DNA from: Kistimonas asteriae
GTDB taxonomy: Bacteria > Pseudomonadota > Gammaproteobacteria > Pseudomonadales > Endozoicomonadaceae
Assembly (NCBI RefSeq): GCF_018263925.1
Contig: NZ_JAEVHF010000020.1
Coordinates: forward strand, 24,582 to 88,581
DNA length: 64,000 nucleotides
Direction: 5' to 3'
Part shown: in pieces, positions 47,201-50,826 of the stretch
How positions within the stretch are numbered: position 1 is the stretch's first letter
Layout of the letters: every line of letters starts with the position of its first letter
The notes under the pieces: model-generated
What the model saw: the letters and a program-made list of their open reading frames with translations, nothing else
The model's database searches: none
Told to the model about the DNA's origin: nothing
Made by a program: the position numbers and the translations under genes

Positions 47201-48836
47201 CATCACTGACACCGGTCAGAACAATGGTCTGGATTTCATCAACTCCTGCCGCTGCATCCAGGCTGGAATCGGTGAGAATGTAGCGGGTATCTCCGCTTTC
47301 AATCAGCGTATCGGTGCCACCATTGCCATCGATACTGTCGGCGCCAGTGCCCCCGCTTAGTAGATCATCATTATCCGAACCGACCAGCGTGTCACGACCC
47401 GCGCCACCGGATAACGTAACGCCGCCCAAGGTAAAGCCAGACGCATCCAGGGTGTTATCACTCAGGCCACCGGTCAGATCGGCACTTTCTATACGAACAA
47501 GCGTGTCTATTTCAGTCGACGTATCGGCATACGTAACCGTCAGTTGGGATTCAAAATCCACCGCAGAGACATCCACCAGGGTGAAATCGACATCCTGCTG
47601 TTCCCACAGTGTATCGGTGCCCGCACCACCGTCGATGGCATCGGCTCCGGTACCACCGGTCAGGGTGTCATTGCCAGCTGTACCAGTTAAGGTGTCATTG
47701 CCACCGGCACCATCCAGGGTAACGCCACCCAATGTAAAGGCTGAAGCATCCAGCGTATTGTCACTGTCACCGCCGGTCAGCGCTGCAGACTCAAAGCCTG
47801 AAAGCGTATCCTCATCGACGCCGTCAATCGTAAGAACAGTGTCTTTTAGTACAAAGTCTGCGTCACGACGTTCACTGACGGTGTCCGTTCCTTCTCCACC
47901 ACTCAGGGTATCCAGACCTAAACCGCCGCCAAGGGTATCGTTACCCTTGCCACCGACAATAGTGTTGTCATTCGCGTTACCGGCCAACGTATCGTCATAA
48001 TCGGAACCGGTGATATCACCAAAGCCACTGACGCCTTCAAAACCGGTCGCAATACCAGCATCCAGGTCGACCGTCACACCGGTGCTGTATCCGGAAAAAT
48101 CCAGCACATCGTCAGAGTCAGCAGACAGGGCTTCAATACCGGTCAGAGAGATACCGGCCAGATCGAGTGAATTACTGCCGGTTATGACCCAGTTATTTTT
48201 GCCATCAATGGTGGCGCTGAGCGTGTCATCCCCATTACCACCGGTGATAGCATCAATACCACTGAAGGTCAGGTCACCGGCCGTACCACTGTTGTTTCCG
48301 GTCAGCGTCCATGTGGTATCGCTTTCTGCACCCTCCAGGGTGTCACTGCCACTGCCCGCATTAAACGTAATCAGCAGCGTATCATCGCTAAGTGCGGTAA
48401 TACTTTTATCCAGTGTCAGAGTGTCATCACCATCGGTACCCGTGATCGTGATGTGATTGCTGCTGTCCAGCGTCGCTTCATAAAGGACTGGCGCACCATC
48501 CGCGCCGTTATCCACCAATTGCAGGACGGAGGTGTTGTCCTGCTCAATGACCCTGAGCACCAGGTCATTGGCATCGTTGCCCATATCGTGGCTGAGCTCA
48601 TTGGTCTGCACCGCCATGGCCATGGGGTCGGCAGAAAAGAGCAGCCTTGGCTCCAGGCTCTCAAAGGTAAACCGATGCTGCGCAGACGCACTCTTACGGC
48701 GAACCGGCTTTTTCCTGCGGGAGGGCTCTGCCCCGGGCATTTCCCGGCTCAGCAGGCTTTTTCCCAGCGACAGGACGCTGTTCTTCAACCGTGACAGAGG
48801 ATGAAGGGCGGTTGTCGTCGGAAATGGATATGCCAT
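23247..48836 (-). CDS. Giant LEPR-XLL/RTX surface or secreted protein (8,529 aa)
   Basis: One uninterrupted frame of 25.6 kb. The N-terminus is basic (RRKKPVRRK at 40-48) with no signal peptide; the motif LEPRLLFSAD lies at 61-70, a known signature near the start of very large bacterial proteins (LEPR-XLL). Residues ~130-1,000 hold RTX-like Gly/Asp repeats (GGxGxDxLxGG). About 1,100-4,600 is a long Ala/Gly/Ser/Thr-rich beta-repeat region resembling filamentous adhesins. A Tyr/Trp/Lys-rich module lies near 5,120-5,260. RTX repeats return at ~6,900-8,280, including 117-residue tandem units. The tail has two cysteines close together, a hydrophobic stretch (~8,478-8,492) and a basic end. RTX blocks bind Ca2+ and fold outside the cell. 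ACGGAAG lies eight bases before the ATG. Adhesin or matrix protein is the likely role. Confidence 0.92.
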   Translation of the reverse strand: MAYPFPTTTALHPLSRLKNSVLSLGKSLLSREMPGAEPSRRKKPVRRKSASAQHRFTFESLEPRLLFSADPMAMAVQTNELSHDMGNDANDLVLRVIEQDNTSVLQLVDNGADGAPVLYEATLDSSNHITITGTDGDDTLTLDKSITALSDDTLLITFNAGSGSDTLEGAESDTTWTLTGNNSGTAGDLTFSGIDAITGGNGDDTLSATIDGKNNWVITGSNSLDLAGISLTGIEALSADSDDVLDFSGYSTGVTVDLDAGIATGFEGVSGFGDITGSDYDDTLAGNANDNTIVGGKGNDTLGGGLGLDTLSGGEGTDTVSERRDADFVLKDTVLTIDGVDEDTLSGFESAALTGGDSDNTLDASAFTLGGVTLDGAGGNDTLTGTAGNDTLTGGTGADAIDGGAGTDTLWEQQDVDFTLVDVSAVDFESQLTVTYADTSTEIDTLVRIESADLTGGLSDNTLDASGFTLGGVTLSGGAGRDTLVGSDNDDLLSGGTGADSIDGNGGTDTLIESGDTRYILTDSSLDAAAGVDEIQTIVLTGVSDGTFTVSFRGEESEAIAHDASTEELADILSLLTGFHEENIQVTGGPGAWQIQFIGEFGSQDIEPLVVTGSFSSGSAAVQTTQAGQSNNEVQTITLTSVTSGSFTLTFDGQTTENLAFDADVDDVAFALRQLDNIGYEDVAVTGSAGAWVVTFTNNLAAINVSEMTVNGDFNVGGSAGVSSVDGVQSLDTLSEIEKAELTGGASGNLLDASGFSGSVKLYGGEGMDTLIGAGGDDELYGQDDADTLTGFGGADVIDGGEGIDTLVETFDANMTLTNVSLVHGSTTDTLSQVEIAELTGGAGDNTIDASGFTGLGAETLLQYLDNQSGLGTVDGTDFSITLRDVTVVNVNLSYAETIQDVLDLIAEADTSGNLTASLNATQTGIDLTDTTVGVGDLTVAAVGGSLAATVLGLAKTGTAGSLSGDDIVSGYVKLDGAAGADTLIGGIGNDYFTGGEGNDTITGGAGEDWLVEVRDADMVLADITSDDATDPADLDNATLAIGSTETDTLDGIERADLSGGASVNSLNASGFTLGGVILRTGGGVDSLVGSANDNDQFYIDISGLVAGTDKVNVNIGGGTDNEIIVEGMDSSITQEDFEWVSFTGKDSATYTVNAGNTATIDGNISVDGMNIKIAAGTVKIKGYTIDTSHATAAGDITIKGKEITIDEGAQLIALASTNVSNAVHGDITVLAESRLLPWTSGWYNYDNLKAKVFIGETAGIGNTQTTLKGGNVSVGAVVNSQNYLAASNSNNNNWFAENALSVAEFAIEFSEGLALLGAVSRAVSTAKIEIGSFAQITAEASPDTSQNTGNVTIVSSSLAQASAKPYSWGFAASVGIIENESRVNINGNVNAAGDVYIHADAKNAMDVEANPTKLSKMAGSVAVSVIQSTAEANVKDGSVMTVGGNLNVSSNTSEINTTVARSIAGVKGKLGIALAIAVDESHTNAYLDGTVTVAGDITVDASMDDHILDDNGADSGIGANNSLGAISDNIIGLGSLFLSPPTSPGIKAFAGVGTDSKGDFLTDAAKSQKSRLSDPVKDATTKFLSSKSSAFDKWWNATSEPKTKGDAYDIAAAIAVHVDNNEVVARIGDGVVDAANKQTVKAGGNITVQAVLESRPSLTSDSKAIDYGAATGDDSRFTTEKGFSAAIAMGYYDSKSKAYINNDAVVDAAGKLTVNAETRNQIDPTSLWGANLIAPLLEDTGKSDYKDTDTGATLTEGTLVESKDSTGKTIQYEFLSNVAEYNVDLNNQDFEDDTRWLMLDPVQNKIGEFITTAASYLDSNLGLDDHLIDSWTASRAEGQKKAAAGSVAVLVMNQSADATIKEGASINQDSTYQDAASNQDVTVSAVSVAQMVNLGGNFTPFGVTGDTDKPESDDKSYSGWKPKATAGGYGSKSADDGDAVGVALLGYAYVNDVTAKIEDGVTLYADSLKVDADNETLSVTLGASGGQADNMAFNGAMLATVVLNSTIAQVDDGANVTIGNGSADNDGNAVLIEANDTAYIFTVAGAVATSETTGVGASVAVNVIERETEALIGSRYGDDARYGSGGFTATGDVKLFAQNDGVAASLALAGSKVSKSPAADSDSIPTDTSSNGNGGSSDSSSSNGLSNSDGSTTTSPELMKMNQSQSYQDGIADMSSRWTAEADAKEAAKPGQTGMGISGSVTINIGDDNAEAYIRNAYDIDVGDLTIKASDLSIYGSISGAMTYVKDDNGGTARGIAGSASFSFVTGTVNASVVSADSLLADLLDFDATRNGWVTSLTASIAGATGRSGTAIAGSVAVTRTTFTTKTGLSSISGDTVIDGTINLNADDHTQIILIAGSGGFGGKTGVGSAVAFTQIQNTTESVIDGLSNLKHGGDVTVKAQSTGLVVSITGSVGTAGGQSTTGLGAAGTLSMNFINNTVESKLLNTTTTADSTGNVSLLADDASSIYSFAGGFAKGKSLGLGFALGFNFIDNTVTAKVSGSTLRTSGGLSVKAEENSVLGTLVVGGSGAEKLAVAGSLAATYTNNDITATITGDSDIAVDGAVLVSASDTTTSVNLSGGLAYSSQQGAVGAAIGVNLIDNTILAEINSSKVVSNTSTLDVLASAESILVSVAVGGAGGQNFAAGGSVSVNEVTNTIQARIKDDADATVATDVEASGAVSVAAADSTTMVVIAGAGAYSGSGTAIGASVSTTEVSNTIQASIDGAKVESTGAGVNVLAGFSPSGSDVDLAGLGVDTSELPSDTDFGAQIINVTIAGAYANTFAAGAAISLNWLNNTVEAYINDADVDASGDVTVAAEDDADLISIAIGAAGSSGSGALGAAIAYNYIGGDPGDPTRDVAENRDAINTGIIRAYIGGNATVDSSQGAVNVYADSAASIVNVTVGAAGANNVAIAGSISINFMRNLVNASIQGGAKVTAYTDINVRATTTPIMVIVAGGASGASTGAAAIASATNDMRSDLQARIEGSGTEATATTGDIKVAAKVLNTDQLPSVALADDGDQDSSDDPILDAQIWSFTISGSGAGTVGGAASLSLNWIRNSVEARIADSAKAQASSGAVKVSASDQATLNSLAGGGSGAGTAAIGAAVGYNYVGGNPDDPGDYDTANIIRAYIDNATVIADTVTVDATSDADINTFSVSISGSGTFAGAGSFSLNWIRKTVDAHISGNASVTATGDIDVLASDTSDIRSGSAQISGSGTVAIGAAVAYNEIDNTVKSYVDSSSVIVTAGNAGNIRIVATSDATISTLSAGISGSGTASVAGSASSNLIHNDVRAYINGGTVTTDDNILVQAESDDTITSYAGTLSGSGTVGVGGTVVVNQLDNDTQAYISGDATVVAKGAGSSLSIKQWADDSAGTESTENLNGLAVIATNDEEIDVVAVSLGLAGQVGIGANVIVNKVTNTTRAYISDSSVNNSSNRGKQVKVRAHQHTDISSGGGALAFGGGAAGVGASIDTDIVDNTTQAYVADDDVATDEDHIYTGEGLDVSALSREKILSASAGVGVGFYAGVAGAASGVKSTSDTDAFIRLAKVTSDAGVSVDANSRVELELYDGAIGGGIVGAGGSVAVGLLDGNTRAYIEGATLVADDSVQVNSDATENVSVLVGTLAVGGTGLGGSVSVVETHSNTGAWIGAYVPNSGAATNASVTSGLHTKVKATSNTTFDNDIGAGALGGGGIGASIDVVTVKNAVDAHIGANSVVTAEGDVTVEAEANRTIDSMVMAFAGGATFGISGAVSVISVGTGLDTTGNEQATPAQEKIDAAFNDGNANGLGSDDTAQRADGVASSSLFTVTVGEDPSVSDTTAYIGDGAQVTAGSNGASADILVKATDTADIEQIAGGAAIGGVGLSAGGSVGVLNLSGATTAYIDNNTDISATDDIKIKAVFTAEDVDVYAYGGSAGTVGLGAQVSVINDTATQRAFVDHGSSSSNGARITKADDLIITAEASRNYDVEAKGVTAGAAAAGAAAGDVDIGGSTLAYLGNYAQVGQGSDSVGDVLITATSNATVTENIWSVAAGIGAGSGNDARVRIDPSVKAFIGNNAAVTVTNTVDIQAAATPKADVTVHGVNAGGLAVGVSLTDITIEPTVIAALGDPDDDAKGSISITAASLSLTAETKVPDNSYSAKSYSLGVAGALIGVDATLSTINNNSTVKSFVADGATLAITGATTLSATNNTKQKAEADSYSGGLLAAGGSSAKAKSNTTTLAFLGDGVDLTGSTLQITAVGNDDNYAEGTAGAGGLAGGSGTEAITVNKSTVTAEIREGASGKDIDLTQRGAGTLVIKAEQNATFDSKITVGSGGILGATGAKADHDVTANVTAGIGADAVVKATDIDMDAITKLRKNGVSGDNIKGTTGGVASAAGADSFTNVNMTTRVVIGDRASLTVEDGASDAGDMTLDSLNDFILNDKVTLISGGAVSGAGSTMEIKTDTNIAEVSVGNSAQLSSVGDVQISARGTGEAVGKVNVETYGGGTVAVADTTVEVRPENKVTFAANSYLTTDGNLNISTGTDTSFNRDQYKLEARTDNFAGSAIPINSLDATAKLIQNNTITVAAGAVLETARDAKLHAERLGFADMAAKAKGVNWTSEVAKAISGGSELYDGTIETEAHATVDVDGTVRTGIDRKQELVLDAIVNGQVTSSTQTDGVTFRTVTDQLDSELVQELQYAQKQLNQYKDTNANLKAFYESEVTRITNELEAQGLWSTDENGLSGYNKQDVLVVEVDPIWAQAGTIDVRSDVLEGTGVFDAPGDASVEITNNTAAFLEIKGISIPDSNGGLFLNGVEVASNSEIETYNQADEGVTAGSASFSTVTAGGSENPPFITIANTFDESDPANAGIPTPDITITGNVENPQGNLTVSNPDGKVTFEAQVRAENMNVVGKSVYISGLTDYSVGGETYSKLDSLTNNGQQSSSDAAVVAELTKTPTGVSLYGDRIVISAEYLNLNGVMQSGKPDYSLTLGTATANEISNLSRSASGLVKLTTASTDDYTVYYNTTTGKIEVQEIRVSGGYIELEGHMLNTGAGEIRVLGGYGKISVTNNTAYDVVVHSLDASQRGEGTLVIKDKAKGTSDNPHVTIYTKDENGVTIKEDGKSDVSGSDSDTYSIKSGWRYGWSVDVLDATRYYKTEKKSGWLGIDAFAKDPSDDYWDTTERLEGPTLTDEGPYFFLDAGKANDAYTYVSDPQVDASKTKNYIEDRWTTSTWYGKKTYYTKYVKEEFTTTTHTHTVKADYGVNINFIGYDAGSVSLTSTVAGADILIDGSILNSSGTTTITSKGDIRQTSEDSYITGKRVVLSASGDIGQVVVDGNGDMVDSGALTVNLADDAYASLKATAGGVVHIEAGSGDLAIDSVQAGSGETVRLVAKENITVAQKTSNSWYNGSVQGGTVALVAEEGSVGNSSSRALALNSGNSLSHYVTVDAKTDIYIKETSGDLRLKGATSASGDVYINVASGSLKDANDSAVRDDRTYDELLNGVWSDLQLTDGTGAQNKIDQTLIDYASNREQEYETYWQYRGMQADSSAYDENFVVSLSSDEQTYYTNAGWTDGEIQTLVNKRTEEYHSLHSQFGGYGDSYNDSFTYTVSDAERDSLTASIKVWTEDELLNLFSAGLIEPITDTQTSVEAANISAAGTVMIVASGSVGSATGSQVIDLSGPSVSLTDDERVALAAAERTDVAYLAGDIASAKVNFLNNGSSADTIVRTDGGNWLTEGFQAGMTIQVFGTADNANENGQFFTIDSVTANTITLSGDDQLSTEYRANITLAEIIVDPTVDGASITGIRIDLRDDVDVDALGSISATASGDVFLGSELDMKLNTVSAGDTVRIKTGKSIINAGGNSVTNVTSNDVILEAADGSIGSASDRIYINLAADAIFTARVSGDIYLTERTDDINVGTLYAQSGGIYLTAESGAIVDGLDHDFANISAATELSLTASAGVGEDGDYLETDLATDATLTIAAGADVYVHEVLGNMNIREVLADGGNVDLRAHLAIKDTEDASGDVVTGLPEADVIGNSITLTSENDAIGISGNDLDINSAYRSAGTVTTSSALNTYLIETAGDLSINTIGTGADYTAFILGRDNILNGNADVNASNVTSGKTRLFAEGDIGASGKRLQTTVGYMEGRSTSGNVWITNTGHLIIGGLDQENGIVATGTVNIEAHSPITVEKSIITDDDILLYAGEDNNDVAGEEDHLTVKTGVTIQSTAGTVTLRAGDNLIVEAGATVSAIGDLLLQGDYENLDAAGTTIHNQGTLSGANITIEGEAGSDNILLDGVITTAGILSISGAAGSDDIQLLGSLTGSTRIDVDGGSDGDSILIDVSLLAGDTYVTGGTGGDTLTVNELHSRSDMLSLDGQGGGDQYIITMTDTDADGVTLTDYVVDVHDSGDAADGVDNLTIHGRGFAGDTSADKDDVFLIRNNFIARLHGEVDTNTFVDPVERINYDDSLNDLTGGVLINGGEGSDSFFLDDTSALMTIDGGSGRDTFQVGQIFGEAPVTAAGDEVAGTAVTRGYLSYGNSEELTLLGGDDGDSFTVYSNKAKLFMKGEKGNDEFVVRAFVADDDIDLNGGDDDDTIDYNVNAPLSIDGGSGFDTLTAIGTEADDTFTVTRDSIIGAGLYISYDGVESVDVDALEGNDTFIIESTREGVITTLIGGLGSDNFIVGSEGLTSAIQGSLILEGGSTMADRSLKTPVVLPSEQATSAKDIPSITDETIQTDTMTVFNDASDTDDNGQLTASSLTGLNMDDTAIVVAGENGAPDRTIAGGMTYYGMEVVEVVMGSGNDTLAVDVTATSISAAMVFSHNVGLGVSYITLQDSSSWFDQGFRAGDTIVVADTVGNDGRYTIASISLDGSQVSLASGEQLTDETVTATVQRQNPVMTAHGGGNREVVDPSSGDTGMGGDTITVTGTNTNNVPLIIFGDTSQDGSRYASLRGAGLDPVVGYGNAGNDVIDASGALSGVVIYGGAGDDTLYGSQGNDQIAGGSGDDHLYGLGGNDHLYGDSGFNIDLSQRLSLATEVLTVVTVADPVNDGANADDLAVGNDTIDGGIGDDILFGDHGIITQIRDGSPEQLRLMTTGNVSHIETTVEAQGGDDTLLGGDDNDMLLAGTGSDKVAGNAGDDILIGDNGEVDRNVDGDLITIDLVQNRTVDHGGIDTLQGNAGNDWLLGGVGGDELYGANEDGSPLGLLDTDDDLILGDHGVITLAAGQIISVASLRLQNGGNDTIRAGDGNNLVIAGFGQDDVTAGSGNDILAGDNATATFTDGHLITLESTDADDTTGDNDQLNAGDGFNRVIGGAGTDTITTGVGMDHVIGDHGSMVYDITDTLQSAMSSLNDQGARDVINLSSGNNVVIAGQGNDEVTTTGGDDIVIGDNGSAQFTDGHLITLTSTDLDDMTGGDDTLNLGDGFNRVIGGTGTDTITGGTGVDHVLGDHGTLTYDVADILQSAVSSLHNQGTRDVINLSSGNNVVIAGQGNDEVITTAGDDIVIGDNGSAQFTDGHLITLTSTDLDDMTGGDDTLNLGDGFNRVIGGTGTDTITGGTGEDHVLGDHGTLTYDVTDILQSAVSSLHNQGSRDVIALSSGSNVVIAGQGNDEVTTTGGDDIVIGDNGSAQFTDGHLITLTSTDLDDMTGGDDTLDLGDGFNRVLGGTGTDTITGGTGVDHVLGDHGTLTYDVTDILQSAVSSLHDQGARDVINLSSGNNVVIAGQGNDEVITTGGDDIVIGDNGSAQFIDGHLITLTSTDLDDTTGGDDTLDLGDGFNRVIGGTGTDTITAGTGVDHALGDHGTLTYDVADILQSAESALIDQGARDVITLSNGSNVVIAGQGNDEVITTGGDDIVIGDNGSAQFTDGHLITLTSTDLDDTTGGDDTLNVGDGFNRVIGGTGTDTITAGTGVDHVLGDHGILLYDLTDILQSATSTLNDQGGNDVIGLSTGDNVVIAGQGGDEVTTAGDDDIVIGDNGSALFTNGHLITLVSTDLDDTTGGDDTIVVGDGFNRVIGGTGADLINAGSGIDQVIGDHGQMTWDSTDILREAISTLPSQGSDDTITLSDGNNTIIAGMGNDEVVTGNGDDHILGDNGVVRYDARGLITEAETTDFALGGIDTIRAGDGDNVILAGFAGDTVTAGAGNDTVVGDNGRVTFTEGVRTRVETLDTIGSTGGNDDISLGDGEDQALGGVGADTIENASGETVMIGDDGYVDSDAAGRYVEGATGSTVLGDDDLLIGGSDRDVLFGGVDNDVMEGNDGDDLIVGDGAKVTRTSQSLILETIDFFTGGDDTLKGGEGLDRMIGGFGSDLFYGNLSEDIMVGEYARMTFAENGNAEQATVIVTLAQGGLDLLRVTEKSLYTKVTAINTHSFLNLRPINALGIATPMRGNAANAQDFLENLVAHISDNNRSSARSAGIDFLLPSEPTAAGDGESAEPAQCESGTDENGNVIPCAEPAVQEGAPVEDSAAVDTEVEVNPQLDSLNRAEATVPEKSGKEGDLAATGPMAAASLAWGTAALARRKGKADAKFNQSAVSDLQKRQRAKRFMRWDNVSL
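23337..23402 (-). other. C-terminal hydrophobic/basic tail of the giant protein
   Basis: The codons encode a short Ala/Leu-rich stretch (MAAASLAWGTAALA) directly followed by RRKGK, about 50 residues from the end, after an acidic Pro/Glu/Ala linker. The order linker, hydrophobic run, Arg/Lys is like C-terminal sorting signals, but the 31 residues beyond it are hydrophilic and basic, which is unusual for one. It does not look like a type I secretion signal. Confidence 0.45.
24640..27200 (-). repeat. 351-bp tandem repeats (117 aa RTX units) in the giant gene
   Basis: A marker within the unit recurs at 24966, 25317, 25668, 26019, 26370, 26721 and 27072, always exactly 351 bases apart. Each unit encodes 117 residues with the order DDIVIGDNGSA, GHLITL.STDLDD, GDGFNRVIGGTGTDTI, DHVLGDHG, DILQSA, DVI.LS.GNNVVIAGQGNDEV. 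The five middle copies are nearly identical in DNA; the outer copies are more diverged. The unit holds several Ca2+-binding GG-x-GxDx turns. Confidence 0.92.
35900..45550 (-). repeat. Degenerate Gly/Ala/Ser beta-repeat region of the giant protein
   Basis: Over roughly 3,200 residues the same pattern returns with variation: a hydrophobic run such as GSGTVAIGAAVAYN or GGAGSFSLNWI, then an N-x-V-x-AYI-type strand, then a short T/S/D-rich strand with V-x-V-x-A. Units are about 60-110 residues and not identical in DNA, unlike the downstream RTX array. The pattern fits a long beta-solenoid shaft as in filamentous adhesins. Boundaries are approximate. Confidence 0.7.
45840..48440 (-). repeat. N-terminal RTX-like repeats of the giant protein
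   Basis: About 870 residues contain repeated pairs of the form LTGG.SDNTLDASGFTLGGVTL followed by GG.G.DTL.G...DD.L.GG.G.D.IDGG.GTDTL, each with Ca2+-binding nonapeptides, interleaved with two ~95-residue EIQTIVLTGVSDGTFTVSF-type modules near 46,700-47,250. RTX repeats at the N-terminal end as well as the C-terminal end are unusual for a type I substrate. Confidence 0.85.
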
Positions 48837-49014
48837 GGTCTGCGCTTCCGTATTTGTCCGTTTTTATATCCGGTGTCTGGAGTCTGTCCTTACTGCAACA
48901 CCGTGACGGCCTTGATCGGTACTACCACTCAGTAGTGCGTCTACAGCCTTTATTCTCATAGCCCCGACACGTCAGCGAGCGGCCGGAGCCGCTCACCATT
49001 CTGGGGCAAAAATA

Positions 49015-49032
49015 CGCACCTTCATGGTGCGC
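49015..49032 (-). terminator. Terminator between the SapC-type gene and the giant gene
   Basis: CGCACC (49015-49020) pairs with GGTGCG (49026-49031) around a 5-base loop. Read on the minus strand it lies just after the SapC stop and is followed by TATTTTTG, a normal T run. The giant gene probably has its own promoter in 48837-49010, though I found no clear -35/-10 pair there. Confidence 0.75.
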
Positions 49033-49039
49033 TTTTCTC

Positions 49040-49828
49040 TTACTGCAATGTCACTTCTTCTTCCGGCGCAGCGGCTTCTTCCTTAGATGCCGCTGGCTCT
49101 GATGCTTCAGCACCCGCCACTTTCTCCAGCATGCTGGTGAAGTTGCGCATGGACTGGAGATGGATATAGATCAGTTCCAGTGCATCGGTCTTCGCCAGAT
49201 CCGCCAGCTGTTCACCGGTCAGAGACTTCAGTTTTTCACGGTTAACCGCCATGAAGCCGGTCAGGGTCAGCTTCTCGCCATCCGGCTGGGTAAACTGGGC
49301 GCCCATCGGTTCCAGCAGATCCAGCTCTTTCAGCTTGCTGCAGAAGTTCCGGGTACGATTAAAGTGCACCTGGTACTCCTTCAGGAAGGCCAACACATTG
49401 TCGAGGTATTGGGTCTTCTCACCTTCCGCATCAAACAGCCGCTCGCCAACACCCTCCTGATTACAGCCAGTGTAGGTCTCATCAATGCAAAGGGTGAAGT
49501 TAGCGCCATCATCCGAGCTGGAGAAAACAAACGGATAGCGGCGCAGGAAGGCTGGCACGTAACGGGAAGTCATTTGACCTTCGTCGTTCAGATACAGGTT
49601 TTCCTGCTCCCTGACACCCAGAATCACCACCGGCATAATCTGATCATCATTCCCCGTAAAAACGACGGCCATTTCACTGGCAGCATTGGGGAATTCCACA
49701 GCCATCAGGGGCACCGAGTTTACATCCCTGGCAAACTCAAAGTCAGTCACCTGCTTGATCGCCCAGTCACGATGACGCTGGCTGGAGACCGGCTGGACCT
49801 GGCTGTAAATCAGTAATTGCTTTGCCAT
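49040..49828 (-). CDS. SapC-family protein
   Basis: A 262-aa protein. The frame continues 48 codons upstream, but the ATG at 49828 gives the family start (MAKQLLIYSQVQPVSSQRHRDW) and has an AGAGG site upstream; the extra codons overlap the radical SAM gene. VPLMAVEFPNAASEMAVVF, IMPVVILGVREQENLYLNDEGQ and YVPAFLRRYPFVF are characteristic of SapC, first named in Campylobacter S-layer secretion loci. No signal peptide or membrane helix is visible, so it is probably cytoplasmic. Function is unknown; homologues often sit beside large surface proteins. The C-terminus is acidic and Ala-rich. It is followed by a terminator and then the giant gene, which it may serve as a chaperone or modification partner (inference). 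Confidence 0.85.
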   Translation of the reverse strand: MAKQLLIYSQVQPVSSQRHRDWAIKQVTDFEFARDVNSVPLMAVEFPNAASEMAVVFTGNDDQIMPVVILGVREQENLYLNDEGQMTSRYVPAFLRRYPFVFSSSDDGANFTLCIDETYTGCNQEGVGERLFDAEGEKTQYLDNVLAFLKEYQVHFNRTRNFCSKLKELDLLEPMGAQFTQPDGEKLTLTGFMAVNREKLKSLTGEQLADLAKTDALELIYIHLQSMRNFTSMLEKVAGAEASEPAASKEEAAAPEEEVTLQ

Positions 49829-49895
49829 GTTTTTTATACCTCTTTCCTGCTCTTTCCCTGTGGGGCGTTCCATTGTCGTCAAACCATTGCGTCGA

Positions 49896-50825
49896 TCAGC
49901 TGCACAGGCGCAAGACCTGTGACGGCACAACCGGCTGCAATAACTGTTCTTCCCATCCGTATTTACGGACATACGCGGTATTCAGACCAAGGCATTGCTC
50001 AGACTGACACTGGTCACGATACGCACACTGGTGAAAACCATTGCGCATGAATTCCGTCCAGAAAGCCGGATCGATATGCAGTTCCGGCTGATCGTTCATC
50101 AATACATCCACCAGTTCACCCAGCAGACATTCGGGGAAATTCTTGACTTCTACCACCCGGCCCAATGCCTTGGCTCTGATGACGGCTTCACGAAGAAAAG
50201 GCAGCACCGTGTTGTGAGGTACCAGTAAATCCTTTTCATCAGTTTCCTGCATTGGCCAATAGGACCAGAATTCCATTTGCTCGAGTCGCTTGAGATGCGC
50301 AAGCCTTTCCACCAGATCGGGTAATAGTTGATAACTGCTGGCGGTAACTACCGTGTTTGTCAGCAGTGAAACCCCTTCAATCGCATCCAGATACTCCAGC
50401 CCCTGCATCATGCGATCGAAAGCGCCCTGGACACCGGTAATATGGTCATGACTCCAGGCATCGGAGCCGGCGACACTGACAAAGTATTCATCCACACCCG
50501 CGTCCAGCAGACGGTCACAGTAACTTTTCTGGTGCAGGTGCATACCGTGCGTCTGAATCCGGACATGCTGAAAACCTGCTGCTTTGGCCTGGCTGGCCAA
50601 TTCAGGCAGATCTCGACGAAGGGTAATTTCAGAACCGGTCAGGATCAGCCCTTTCCACTGCTGATGTTCACGGTTATGGGCAAGAATCTCATTGAAGCGT
50701 TCAAGGGTTTGCGGGACGAGACGATCCATGGTGCCCTCGATCATGCAATGCTCGCACTTGAGATTGCACCGGAACTCCATGGTGACAGAGACGTAGTCGT
50801 TATTGTTAAATCGTCCCATACTCAC
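49896..50825 (-). CDS. Radical SAM enzyme with a C-terminal cysteine cluster
   Basis: A 309-aa radical SAM protein. The [4Fe-4S] motif C-x3-C-x2-C is at C20, C24 and C27 (CNLKCEHC), followed by the GSEITLRRDLPEL glycine strand and IQTHGMHL. The C-terminal part has ECLLGEL and C-x5-C-x4-C (CAYRDQCQSEQC), resembling a reduced SPASM/twitch auxiliary-cluster domain found in peptide-modifying enzymes. Its start is GTG at 50825 (GGGGTG seven bases upstream), one base after the previous stop; ATG at 50819 is possible. Together with the PqqD-like domain encoded downstream it suggests post-translational modification of a protein in this cluster, perhaps the giant one. The substrate is unknown. Confidence 0.88.
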   Translation of the reverse strand: MSMGRFNNNDYVSVTMEFRCNLKCEHCMIEGTMDRLVPQTLERFNEILAHNREHQQWKGLILTGSEITLRRDLPELASQAKAAGFQHVRIQTHGMHLHQKSYCDRLLDAGVDEYFVSVAGSDAWSHDHITGVQGAFDRMMQGLEYLDAIEGVSLLTNTVVTASSYQLLPDLVERLAHLKRLEQMEFWSYWPMQETDEKDLLVPHNTVLPFLREAVIRAKALGRVVEVKNFPECLLGELVDVLMNDQPELHIDPAFWTEFMRNGFHQCAYRDQCQSEQCLGLNTAYVRKYGWEEQLLQPVVPSQVLRLCS

Positions 50826-50826
50826 G

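Noticed and set aside
49829..49972. Upstream extension of the SapC-type gene
   Set aside because: The added 48 codons overlap the radical SAM gene and are Cys/Arg-rich without family resemblance; the ATG at 49828 gives the expected N-terminus.
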